Source of the DNA: Bacillus sp. V3-13
Lineage (GTDB): Bacteria; Bacillota; Bacilli; Bacillales; Cytobacillaceae
Length of the DNA stretch: 64,000 nucleotides
Direction: 5' to 3'
Assembly: GCF_002860165.1 (NCBI RefSeq)
Contig: NZ_PGUZ01000023.1
Span: forward strand, 62,001 to 126,000
In this document: piece after piece, positions 18,824-26,955 of the stretch
Layout of the letters: each line of letters begins with the position of its first letter
Position numbering within the stretch: position 1 is the first letter of the stretch
Notes under the pieces: model-generated
Told to the model about the DNA's origin: nothing
The model's input: only the letters and a program-made list of their open reading frames with translations
The model's database searches: none
Position numbers and translations under genes: made by a program

Positions 18824-20005
18824 ATGTTACGTTCAATGTACTCAGGAATTAGCGGAATGAAAAACTTTCAGACAAAGCTTGATGTGATCGGCAACAATAT
18901 CGCCAACGTCAATACATTCGGTTACAAAAAAGGCCGCGTTACCTTTAAAGACACGATGAACCAGACGATAGCCGGTGCAAGTGCTGCCCAGGCAAACCGC
19001 GGCGGAAAAAATCCGGTTCAAGTCGGGTTGGGCACAACGCTGGCAACAATCGATACGGTCCATACAGGGTCAAGTCTCCAGAATACGGGGCGCTCGCTTG
19101 ACCTGGGTATTGACGGTGACGGCTATTTTATCGTCCGTCAAGGTCAAAACCAGTATTATTCCAGAGCCGGAAACTTTTATTTGGATAATGAAGGGACATT
19201 GGTCAACGGTGATGGCTTAAAAGTCCAGGCCTATGATAATGGTGTGTTGCGCGACATCACTGTCAATGTGAATGCGATCCTGCCTGCAATTATTACCAAT
19301 CGCATCGAGCTGGCGGGAAACCTGCCGGCAGCGGCAAATGGCAGCAATCCCGCCACACAGCAAATTAAAGTTGTTGATGCTAACGGCACCGCCCATGTTA
19401 TCGATGCCCAGTTTGCATTGAATACTGGTACTTCCCAATGGGAAGTGACTTTTACTAACCGAAATTTTAGTCCGGCCCGATCATCTGCTGCCCAGCCAAT
19501 TAATTTTACAAATTTGGCAGATGTAAATCCATTTAATATTCCGATTGGCCCGGCGGCAGGCCAGGACCAGGCGGTTACTTTAAGCCTGGCAAACCTGACA
19601 AACACCGGCGACTCGATTACAGCGATGGCCAATCCAAACGGAAATACCGCCGGGAATCTGGAAAGCTTTAATATCGGACCTTCAGGGGAAGTTAATGGAG
19701 TCTATTCAAACGGGGAAATCAGGAATCTTGGAACGCTGGCACTGGCGAAGTTCAGCAACCCCTCCGGTTTAACGAAAGCGGGCAACAATTTGTTCCAGGA
19801 AACAGTCAACTCAGGGGTCGCCAATATTAATATCCCTGGAAACGGCCGTGGCACGATCGCGGCGGGAGCGCTCGAGATGTCGAACGTGGACCTGTCAGAA
19901 GAATTTACGGAAATGATCACAGCACAGCGCGGTTTTCAGGCCAACACGAGAATCATTACGACGTCTGATGAAATTTTACAAGAGCTTGTCAACTTAAAAC
20001 GATAG
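18824..20005 (+). CDS. flgE: Flagellar hook protein FlgE
   Basis: 393 residues from ATG 18824, with AGAGAGGAG at 18806-18814; an in-frame ATG at 18803 lies before that site. The N-terminus LRSMYSGISGMKNFQTKLDV and GNNIANVNTFGYKKGRVTFKD are hook/rod signatures. The C-terminal helix contains SNVDLSEEFTEMITAQRGFQANTRIITTSDEILQELVNLKR (about 353-393). The middle (about 150-300) is a FlaE-like insertion. The B. subtilis hook protein is about 264 residues, so this is the longer, more typical FlgE form. FlgG, another rod family, is an alternative, but position and insertion favour hook. Confidence 0.93.
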   Translation: MLRSMYSGISGMKNFQTKLDVIGNNIANVNTFGYKKGRVTFKDTMNQTIAGASAAQANRGGKNPVQVGLGTTLATIDTVHTGSSLQNTGRSLDLGIDGDGYFIVRQGQNQYYSRAGNFYLDNEGTLVNGDGLKVQAYDNGVLRDITVNVNAILPAIITNRIELAGNLPAAANGSNPATQQIKVVDANGTAHVIDAQFALNTGTSQWEVTFTNRNFSPARSSAAQPINFTNLADVNPFNIPIGPAAGQDQAVTLSLANLTNTGDSITAMANPNGNTAGNLESFNIGPSGEVNGVYSNGEIRNLGTLALAKFSNPSGLTKAGNNLFQETVNSGVANINIPGNGRGTIAAGALEMSNVDLSEEFTEMITAQRGFQANTRIITTSDEILQELVNLKR

Positions 20006-20019
20006 GTTAAGGGAGGGAC

Positions 20020-20049
20020 AGGGCCTAAAGGTGCAGAGCCTTTAGCCCT
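20020..20049 (+). other. Stable hairpin between flgE and swrD
   Basis: AGGGCCTAAAGG (20020-20031) pairs with CCTTTAGCCCT (20039-20049) as an 11-bp stem with one bulged C and a 7-nt loop. No U-tract follows. It stands between GGGAGG (20011-20016) and the swrD GTG start (20060), which has no nearby ribosome site. If folded, it shortens the effective spacing to about 13 nt. Confidence 0.7.
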
Positions 20050-20059
20050 GATACATACT

Positions 20060-20281
20060 GTGATAAAGGTAACGCGTTTAAATGGAAAAAGCTTTGTGCT
20101 CAATGCAGTTTACATAGAGACGATCGAATCCTTTCCTGATACGACCATAACGTTGACAAACGGCCGCAAATATGTCGTGAAGGAGACAGAAGATCATGTA
20201 TTGCAATTGGTAGAGAAATTCTACCAAACTGTCAACCTTCTTGGACAACAACAGTTGGAGGGAAATGAAAATGAAGAATAA
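20060..20281 (+). CDS. swrD: SwrD/FlbD-family swarming motility protein
   Basis: 73 residues. The protein starts MIKVTRLNGKSFVLNAVYIE and contains ESFPDTTITLTNGRKYVVKE, the hallmark of the FlbD/YlzI family. B. subtilis SwrD increases flagellar torque and is needed for swarming. The only fitting start is GTG 20060. It has no Shine-Dalgarno sequence within 20 bases; the nearest is GGGAGG across a hairpin. It overlaps fliL by 11 bases. Confidence 0.9.
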   Translation: MIKVTRLNGKSFVLNAVYIETIESFPDTTITLTNGRKYVVKETEDHVLQLVEKFYQTVNLLGQQQLEGNENEE

Positions 20282-20702
20282 TAAGCTGCTAATGATTATG
20301 TTAATATTGCTTGTTGCCATCACACTAGTCGGGGCTGTTGCGCTTGTTGTCGTATTAAAAGTAAACGGGGAGGAAAGTGAACATAAAGAGCCATCAATTG
20401 AAGAAGTTCTCGAGGCTTCCGTTGATGTTCCTGAAATAACGACAAATCTGGCAGGTAATGATTTTATTAAAATTTCTTTTAAAATCGAAACAGACAGCAA
20501 GAAGGCAAAAGAAGAGCTGGAAAAACGCGATTTTCAGGTGAAAAACATCATTATTCAAGAGCTGTCCGAAAGGGAATCCGAAGAACTGCAAGGCAAGGAT
20601 GGCAAGATCAGCCTTGAAGAGACGTTAAAGGAAAAAATCAACAGCCTGATGCAAGAAGGAAAAGTTAAAAAGGTTTATATTACCCAATCTCTCCTCCAGT
20701 AA
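20271..20702 (+). CDS. fliL: Flagellar basal body-associated protein FliL
   Basis: 143 residues from ATG 20271, 8 nt after GGAGGG (20257-20262). Earlier in-frame starts at 20241 and 20265 are badly placed. One membrane helix (about 6-29, LLMIMLILLVAITLVGAVAL) is followed by an extracytoplasmic domain. FliL surrounds or supports the stator units. The start is inside the end of swrD, which suggests coupling. Confidence 0.94.
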   Translation: MKNNKLLMIMLILLVAITLVGAVALVVVLKVNGEESEHKEPSIEEVLEASVDVPEITTNLAGNDFIKISFKIETDSKKAKEELEKRDFQVKNIIIQELSERESEELQGKDGKISLEETLKEKINSLMQEGKVKKVYITQSLLQ

Positions 20703-20755
20703 TGGCAAGAAAACGAACAACGATTACACGACTGAAAACATGGAGGTGAGGTTTT

Positions 20756-21757
20756 ATGTCTGCAGAGGTTTTATCACAAAATGAAATAGATGCCCTCTTA
20801 TCCGCGTTATCAACGGGTGAAATGGATGCTGATGAATTAAAGAAAGAGCAGTCCGAGAAAAAAGTAAAAGTTTACGATTTTAAAAGAGCGCTGCGGTTCT
20901 CAAAGGATCAAATCCGCAGTTTAACGAGAATCCATGAGAACTTTGCAAGACTGCTAACGACGTTTTTCTCGGCCCAGCTCAGAACTTATGTGCAAATCAG
21001 CGTGGCATCTGCCGATCAAATTCCTTATGAGGAATTTATCCGTTCCATACCAAAGATGACGATTTTAAATGTATTTGAGGTTCCGCCTTTGGAAGGCAGG
21101 ATTTTGATGGAAGTCAACCCGAACATCGCTTATGCCATGATGGACAGGATCTTGGGCGGCAAAGGCTCGAGCATTAACAAAGTTGAGAATTTGACTGAGA
21201 TTGAAACAAAAATCATGTCCAATACATTCGAGAGAGCCTTTGAAAATTTGCAGGAGGCATGGAGCAATATTTCAGAAATAGATCCAATCCTGGCCGATTT
21301 CGAAGTCAATCCGCAATTTCTGCAAATGGTGTCGCCAAATGATACAGTTGTCGTCATTTCCTTAAATACGACGATTGGTGAAACGAGTGGCATGATCAAT
21401 ATTTGTATTCCGCACGTCGTATTGGAGCCGATTATTCCAAAACTTTCCGTTCACTATTGGATGCAGACCGACAAGAAGGACAGGGAGCCGCAGGAAATTG
21501 CGGTTTTGGAGCAGCGGATTCAGGAAGCACACCTGTCGATCATTGCAGAGTTGGGTACTTCAGATATCTCAATTCAAGACTTTCTGATGCTTGATATAGG
21601 GGATGTTATCGAACTGAACCAGCAAATCGACCAGCCATTAACGATAAAAGTCGGTGAAATACCGAAATATCGGGGACAACCAGGAAAAACAAACAAAAAA
21701 TTAGCGATTCAAGTAATTGAAGCCTTGAAAGGGGGAGACGATGATGGTGAGCGATGA
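20756..21757 (+). CDS. fliM: Flagellar motor switch protein FliM
   Basis: 333 residues (332 in B. subtilis). C-ring subunit that binds CheY-P through its N-terminal peptide, here LSQNEIDALLSALSTGE. The CheC-like middle domain includes RILGGKGSSINKVENLTEIE. The C-terminal SpoA/FliN domain is at about 250-325. GGAGGTGAGG lies just before the ATG. It overlaps fliY by 17 bases. Confidence 0.98.
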   Translation: MSAEVLSQNEIDALLSALSTGEMDADELKKEQSEKKVKVYDFKRALRFSKDQIRSLTRIHENFARLLTTFFSAQLRTYVQISVASADQIPYEEFIRSIPKMTILNVFEVPPLEGRILMEVNPNIAYAMMDRILGGKGSSINKVENLTEIETKIMSNTFERAFENLQEAWSNISEIDPILADFEVNPQFLQMVSPNDTVVVISLNTTIGETSGMINICIPHVVLEPIIPKLSVHYWMQTDKKDREPQEIAVLEQRIQEAHLSIIAELGTSDISIQDFLMLDIGDVIELNQQIDQPLTIKVGEIPKYRGQPGKTNKKLAIQVIEALKGGDDDGER

Positions 21758-23000
21758 CATGCTCTCTCAAGATGAAATAGATGCTCTTTTAAGGGGTACA
21801 GATGATGATGCACATGTTGCTTCAGATGCGGATTTTAATGTCGAAGAATTTTTAACAGGTATGGAGCAGGACGCATTAGGGGAAATCGGAAACATATCGT
21901 TTGGCAGCTCAGCTACTGCCCTGTCTACTCTATTAAATCAAAAAGTAGATATCACAACACCGTCTGTTACCGTGATTCCAAAGCGAAAGCTCCCTGAAGA
22001 ATTCCCACACCCTTATGTTGCCATTCAAGTCAGTTATACAGAAGGTTTTTCGGGAAGCAACCTCCTTGTGATCCAACAGAGTGATGCAGCGATTATTGCC
22101 GATTTAATGCTTGGTGGCGACGGCCGAAATCCTGCTGAACTGATGGGAGAAATCCAGTTAAGTGCCGTTCAGGAAGCGATGAATCAAATGATGGGTTCGT
22201 CGGCAACCTCAATGTCAACGATTTTCAAAAAGCGGGTTGATATTTCCCCGCCGTCAATCGATATTTTAGATGTTCAACATGGTGAAGGAACTGACCGGAT
22301 TCCCGATGAAGATATGCTTGTTAAGGTATCGTTTAAATTAAAGGTCGGGGATTTAATTGATTCCAGCATTATGCAGCTCATTCCGCTGGAATTTGCCAAG
22401 AATCTCGTTCAGGAATTATTAAATCCGGGCGAAGGACTAGAAGTTCGGCAAACAATCGAAAATGGAAATCCCGCTGCAAGCGGCCAGCCGGCTCAACCAA
22501 GCGGTTCTGCAAGCCAGCAAGTGTCTGCGAATGGATATTCAGGGCAGCCACAGCCTGGCGCGTCACAAATCGCGGATTATCAGCAGCAGGCGCCGCAAGG
22601 ATATGCTATGCCGCAGCAAGGGATGAATCATCAAGCCGGACCGCAGCATTTCGGTGCAGGCTACCCGGCCGGAAGCCAGCCGAACGTGCAGCCAGCCGTG
22701 TTTTCAAGCTTTGAGCCTTACCAGCTTCAGGAATCGGAGTCGAAAAACCTCAATATGCTCCTTGATATACCATTACAGGTTACTGTGGAGCTTGGCAGAA
22801 CGAAGCGTTCCGTGAAAGAGATTCTCGAACTGTCATCAGGTTCGATCATTGAGCTTGATAAGCTTGCCGGTGAACCCGTTGATATTCTTGTCAACAGCCG
22901 GCTGATCGCCAAGGGGGAAGTTGTTGTAATAGATGAAAATTTTGGCGTTCGAGTGACGGACATTATCAGCCAGAGTGACCGAATTAAAAAGTTAAGATAA
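21741..23000 (+). CDS. fliY: Flagellar motor switch phosphatase FliY
   Basis: 419 residues, longer than the 378 of B. subtilis. It combines a CheY-P phosphatase of the CheC type with a C-terminal FliN domain. An N-terminal CheY-binding peptide (LSQDEIDALLRG) is followed by two phosphatase motif helices: DALGEIGNISFGSSATALST and SAVQEAMNQMMGSSATSMST. A Gln/Pro/Gly/Ala-rich linker spans about 237-330. The FliN domain occupies about 335-419 (LNMLLDIPLQVTVELGRTKR). The extra length is in the linker. GGGGGAG precedes the two ATG codons at 21741 and 21744. Confidence 0.97.
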   Translation: MMVSDDMLSQDEIDALLRGTDDDAHVASDADFNVEEFLTGMEQDALGEIGNISFGSSATALSTLLNQKVDITTPSVTVIPKRKLPEEFPHPYVAIQVSYTEGFSGSNLLVIQQSDAAIIADLMLGGDGRNPAELMGEIQLSAVQEAMNQMMGSSATSMSTIFKKRVDISPPSIDILDVQHGEGTDRIPDEDMLVKVSFKLKVGDLIDSSIMQLIPLEFAKNLVQELLNPGEGLEVRQTIENGNPAASGQPAQPSGSASQQVSANGYSGQPQPGASQIADYQQQAPQGYAMPQQGMNHQAGPQHFGAGYPAGSQPNVQPAVFSSFEPYQLQESESKNLNMLLDIPLQVTVELGRTKRSVKEILELSSGSIIELDKLAGEPVDILVNSRLIAKGEVVVIDENFGVRVTDIISQSDRIKKLR

Positions 23001-23021
23001 ACCAGGAGGTTCATAGACAGA

Positions 23022-23384
23022 ATGGCACACAAAATTTTAATTGTAGACGATGCGGCATTTATGAGAATGATGATTAAGGATATATTGTCGAAAAACGGCT
23101 ATGAGGTTGTCGGTGAAGCGGCTGACGGCGCCCAGGCTGTTGAATTATTTAAGGAAAACCAGCCTGATTTAATCACCATGGATATCACAATGCCTGAAAT
23201 GGACGGGATCACCGCCCTTAAAGAGATCAAAAAGATCAATCCGAATGCGAAGGTGATCATGTGTTCGGCAATGGGCCAGCAGGCGATGGTTATTGACGCA
23301 ATCCAGGCGGGAGCAAAGGACTTTATCGTCAAGCCGTTCCAGGCAGACAGAGTTTTAGAAGCAATCTCTAAAGCGTTGGGATAA
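23022..23384 (+). CDS. cheY: Chemotaxis response regulator CheY
   Basis: 120 residues, a single receiver domain. The acidic pocket is D9-D10, the phosphoacceptor is D54 (ITMDITMPEMDG), and S82 and K104 (VKPF) complete the active site. It is phosphorylated by CheA; in Bacillus CheY-P binding to FliM promotes counterclockwise rotation and smooth swimming. It lies right after the switch gene fliY, whose product removes its phosphate. Confidence 0.98.
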   Translation: MAHKILIVDDAAFMRMMIKDILSKNGYEVVGEAADGAQAVELFKENQPDLITMDITMPEMDGITALKEIKKINPNAKVIMCSAMGQQAMVIDAIQAGAKDFIVKPFQADRVLEAISKALG

Positions 23385-23414
23385 GGAATTATTTTTTTAT
23401 AGAGGTGCAGCGCA

Positions 23415-24089
23415 TTGCAAAAAACAAGACAAACGTTAAAAGTGTTGCTGCTGATTATTCTTGTTTTGCTGGGCTCAGAAGCCTGGGCCTCAGCAGAGCA
23501 AATGAATAACAGCGTGAAGGACTGCGTGGAGAATCCGGAAAACTGCAGTGAAAAAGAACTCGAAAACGAGCCGGAAAACAAGCAGGAAAACGAAACGAAA
23601 GCTGCGGAAAGCACGGTTGGATTAACGATTTGGGATTTTCTGCGCATGATTTTTACGACTCTTTTTGTGATAGGCCTTCTTTATGTCATTCTTAAGTTTA
23701 TCAATAAAAAAAGTCAAACATACAAAAGTTCACAGCTTGTGGAGAATATCGGCGGAACCAATTTGGGCTCGAACCGCTCGGTGCAAATGATCAAGGTCGG
23801 CAACCGCCTCCTGGTCGTTGGCGTCGGTGAAAGCATTGAGCTGTTGACAGAAATTGACGATCCTGAAGAATATCGGCAAATCATCTCAGATTATAACAGT
23901 AAAATTGAACAGCTTGCCGGGCCAAGTGATATTGTGACAAGGTTACTTGAAAGAACGAGAAGGAAAAAAACGGACGGCGCAGGAAACAGTCAGTTTCAAT
24001 CGATGCTGAAGCGCCAGCTGGACGAATTAAAAAAAGGCAGGGCAAACCTTTATGATGAGATGGAGAAGAAAGGGAAAGACAGGAAATGA
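23415..24089 (+). CDS. fliZ: FliO-like flagellar protein FliZ
   Basis: 224 residues, start TTG 23415 after AGAGGTG. It begins with a signal peptide (LKVLLLIILVLLGSEAWASA), then an acidic Glu/Asn-rich stretch (about 32-65), then a membrane helix (about 72-95, WDFLRMIFTTLFVIGLLYVI). The cytoplasmic part contains VQMIKVGNRLLVVGVGESIELL, the FliO core motif. It helps FliP assemble in the export gate. It overlaps fliP by 4 bases. Confidence 0.93.
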   Translation: MQKTRQTLKVLLLIILVLLGSEAWASAEQMNNSVKDCVENPENCSEKELENEPENKQENETKAAESTVGLTIWDFLRMIFTTLFVIGLLYVILKFINKKSQTYKSSQLVENIGGTNLGSNRSVQMIKVGNRLLVVGVGESIELLTEIDDPEEYRQIISDYNSKIEQLAGPSDIVTRLLERTRRKKTDGAGNSQFQSMLKRQLDELKKGRANLYDEMEKKGKDRK

Positions 24090-24751
24090 ATGAATTTGTA
24101 GAGTTTTTTAACGCGAGTTCTCCCGAAAACGTCTCCACATCGGTCAAATTGATTTTGCTTTTAACCGTCCTGTCACTGGCACCGAGCATTCTTATTTTAA
24201 TGACGTGTTTTACACGAATTGTCATCGTTCTTTCCTTTGTCAGAACGGCGCTTGCAACCCAGCAAATGCCGCCGACACAAGTGCTGATCGGGTTATCCTT
24301 ATTTTTAAGCTTTTTTATTATGGCACCGACCTTTCAAGAGGTGAACGAACAGGCGCTGACACCGCTTTTTAATGAGGAGATCAACCTCGAGCAAGCTTAC
24401 GAGCGGGCTTCGGGTCCGTTTAAGGAGTTTATGAGCGCCCACACGAGGCAGAAGGATCTGGCTTTGTTTTTGGAGTACGCAAAGGCTGATGCACCGGAAT
24501 CGATTGAAGATATTCCATTAACGGCTCTCGTGCCGGCGTTTGCCATCAGCGAAATTAAAACGGCTTTTCAAATTGGCTTTATGATTTTTATTCCGTTTTT
24601 AGTGATTGATATGATCGTCGCCAGCGTCCTGATGTCAATGGGGATGATGATGCTTCCTCCGGTGATGATTTCATTGCCGTTTAAAATATTGCTGTTTGTG
24701 TTGGTGGATGGCTGGTATTTAGTAGTGAAGTCGCTTTTACAAAGCTTTTAA
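24086..24751 (+). CDS. fliP: Flagellar export gate protein FliP
   Basis: 221 residues, same length as B. subtilis FliP. Integral membrane core of the type III export channel, with about four hydrophobic segments. The family signatures PSILILMTCFTRIVIVLSFV and PTQVLIGLSLFLSFFIMAP are near the N-terminus and the C-terminus has MGMMMLPPVMISLPFKILLF. The start overlaps the fliZ stop. Confidence 0.98.
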   Translation: MNEFVEFFNASSPENVSTSVKLILLLTVLSLAPSILILMTCFTRIVIVLSFVRTALATQQMPPTQVLIGLSLFLSFFIMAPTFQEVNEQALTPLFNEEINLEQAYERASGPFKEFMSAHTRQKDLALFLEYAKADAPESIEDIPLTALVPAFAISEIKTAFQIGFMIFIPFLVIDMIVASVLMSMGMMMLPPVMISLPFKILLFVLVDGWYLVVKSLLQSF

Positions 24752-24766
24752 GAGGGTGAAAACAAG

Positions 24767-25036
24767 ATGACATCTGATATGGTCATTTCAATTGCTGAAC
24801 GCGGTATCTATATGGTGCTGATCATTTGCGGGCCTTTGCTGCTTGTCGCGCTCGTTGTTGGCTTGCTGGTCAGCATTTTTCAGGCAACTACACAAATCCA
24901 GGAGCAGACGCTCGCTTTTATTCCGAAAATCGTGGCTGTTTTGCTGGGCATCGTCTTTTTCGGTCCATGGATGCTCAGCCATATGCTGTCTTATACAAAT
25001 GAAATTTTTTCAAACTTAACTAGATTTGTAGGATGA
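24767..25036 (+). CDS. fliQ: Flagellar export gate protein FliQ
   Basis: 89 residues with two membrane helices (about 14-40 and 52-75). The motif LLVALVVGLLVSIFQATTQI followed by EQTLAFIPKI is diagnostic. It assembles with FliP and FliR in the export gate. AGAGGGTG precedes the ATG. Confidence 0.98.
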   Translation: MTSDMVISIAERGIYMVLIICGPLLLVALVVGLLVSIFQATTQIQEQTLAFIPKIVAVLLGIVFFGPWMLSHMLSYTNEIFSNLTRFVG

Positions 25037-25040
25037 TTTT

Positions 25041-25817
25041 ATGCTAGATTTGCTTCCGGAATTCCCGGCATTTTTACTAATATTCGTAAGGGTCACTTCT
25101 TTCTTTTTGATGATGCCGCTTTTTTCCTACCGGACGATTCCTGCCAGGCATAAAATAGGGCTGGGCTTTTTTCTGGCCTGGATTATGTTTTATACAGTAG
25201 ACGCCCCGGCATTAGAAATTAATGGGGCTTACTATTTATTAATCATAAAGGAAGCTTTAGTTGGGCTTGTGCTCGGCTTTATTGCCTACTTAATCCTTTC
25301 GGCGGTCCAGATCGCCGGGGGCTTGATCGATTTTCAAATGGGCTTTGCGATTGCCAATGTCATCGATCCGCAAACGGGCGCACAAAGCCCGTTAATGGGT
25401 CAATATTTATACTCGATTTCGCTTTTGTTATTTTTGGCGGTTAATGGCCACCATTTGCTCCTTGACGGAATCTTTTACAGCTATCAATTCATTCCGATCG
25501 ATCAGGCGTGGATCCCTTTTGGCGATGAAAATATTGCCGAGTACGTGACCCGCTCGTTTAATTCGATGTTTGTGATTGCCTTCCAGATGTCTATGCCGGT
25601 TGTCGGCTGTTTGTTTCTTGTTGATGTGGCACTGGGGATTGTCGCCAGAACCGTTCCGCAATTGAATGTTTTTGTCGTCGGGCTTCCGCTCAAGATCGGT
25701 GTCGGGTTTATCGTTCTCATTATCGTGATGGGTGTATTAATGCTAAGCGTGTCCCAGCTCTTTGAGATGATGCTGACGACGATGCGGGGCTTAATGGACT
25801 TAATTGGAGGGGCATAG
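25041..25817 (+). CDS. fliR: Flagellar export gate protein FliR
   Basis: 258 residues, about six hydrophobic helices. It carries the FliR motifs RVTSFFLMMPLFSYRTIPAR near the N-terminus and GGLIDFQMGFAIANVIDP at about 92-109. It completes the FliP5Q4R1 gate. It starts 4 bases after fliQ and its stop codon directly touches the flhB ATG. Confidence 0.98.
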   Translation: MLDLLPEFPAFLLIFVRVTSFFLMMPLFSYRTIPARHKIGLGFFLAWIMFYTVDAPALEINGAYYLLIIKEALVGLVLGFIAYLILSAVQIAGGLIDFQMGFAIANVIDPQTGAQSPLMGQYLYSISLLLFLAVNGHHLLLDGIFYSYQFIPIDQAWIPFGDENIAEYVTRSFNSMFVIAFQMSMPVVGCLFLVDVALGIVARTVPQLNVFVVGLPLKIGVGFIVLIIVMGVLMLSVSQLFEMMLTTMRGLMDLIGGA

Positions 25818-26900
25818 ATGAAATTCCTCTCGTTGGACCTGCAGTTTTTTGCAGGTGAAAAAACAGAAAAGGCAACACCAAAAAAGCGCCAGGACGCCAG
25901 GAAAAAAGGGCAGGTGGCGAAAAGCCAGGATGTCAATACAGCGGTTGTACTCTTGGCCGTATTTTTGTTTTTTTGGTTTGCCGGATCGTATTTGCTGGAC
26001 AATACCTTATATTTAATGGTTCATTCTTTAGAAGAATATATGCTGCTTGAGATCACCGAAAGCAATATCCATGTTCTTCTTGTCGATATTTTACAAGATT
26101 TAGCTTTGTTTCTTGGCCCGATCATGCTGATTGCGATGATCGCCGGTGTAGCGGCCAATTATTTTCAAATCGGTTTTTTGTTCTCTACTGAGGCGATCCA
26201 GTTCAAGCTTGATAAAATTGATCCGATCAAAGGGTTTAAGCGGATATTCTCATTAAGGGCGATCGTCGAAATGCTGAAGTCGATTCTGAAAATTGGTTTT
26301 GTTGGAATCGTCACCTTTACGGTACTTTGGCAACGAATTGATGAAATCCTCGTTCTTTCGCAAAAATCGGTTGGGGCAGCCATGCTTACCATTGCAGGCT
26401 TAACCTTGCAAATGGGCTTGTTTGCCTCCGGAGCGTTGCTGTTTTTAGCGGTGCTCGATTATTTTTATCAAAAATATGACTTTGAAAAAAACATTCGGAT
26501 GTCAAAGCAGGACATCAGAGATGAGCATAAAAACATTGAAGGTGACCCGCTGATAAAGTCGAAAATAAAGCAGCGGCAGCGGGAAATGGCGATGAGGAGA
26601 ATGATGCAGGAGGTTCCGAAAGCGGATGTCGTGATCACGAACCCGACACATTATGCGGTTGCGCTGAAGTATGATGAAGCAAAGCTTGATGCTCCTTATG
26701 TAGTCGCAAAGGGAGTGGACTACATCGCCCAAAAAATGAAGTTTATTGCAAAAGAAAACGAAGTAGTTACTGTCGAAAACCGCCCGTTGGCCAGGGCCTT
26801 ATACAGCCAGGCTGAAGTCGGCGACGCAATCCCTGAAGAGTTTTTTAAGGCGGTTGCCGAAATACTTGCTTTTGTCTATAAAACTAAAAATAAAATGTAA
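25818..26900 (+). CDS. flhB: Flagellar export switch protein FlhB
   Basis: 360 residues. Four membrane helices (about 42-60, 90-115, 150-170, 190-212), then a cytoplasmic domain with the self-cleaving NPTH motif at 275-278. Cleavage there, prompted by FliK, switches export from hook to filament substrates. The N-terminus has the typical EKTEKATPKKRQDARKKGQV basic stretch. GGAGGGG at the end of fliR provides the ribosome site. Confidence 0.98.
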   Translation: MKFLSLDLQFFAGEKTEKATPKKRQDARKKGQVAKSQDVNTAVVLLAVFLFFWFAGSYLLDNTLYLMVHSLEEYMLLEITESNIHVLLVDILQDLALFLGPIMLIAMIAGVAANYFQIGFLFSTEAIQFKLDKIDPIKGFKRIFSLRAIVEMLKSILKIGFVGIVTFTVLWQRIDEILVLSQKSVGAAMLTIAGLTLQMGLFASGALLFLAVLDYFYQKYDFEKNIRMSKQDIRDEHKNIEGDPLIKSKIKQRQREMAMRRMMQEVPKADVVITNPTHYAVALKYDEAKLDAPYVVAKGVDYIAQKMKFIAKENEVVTVENRPLARALYSQAEVGDAIPEEFFKAVAEILAFVYKTKNKM

Positions 26901-26955
26901 CACAATGTGATCTTTACCCTTAAATTTTACCGGGGCGAGTTAGGAGAGAATTGGT

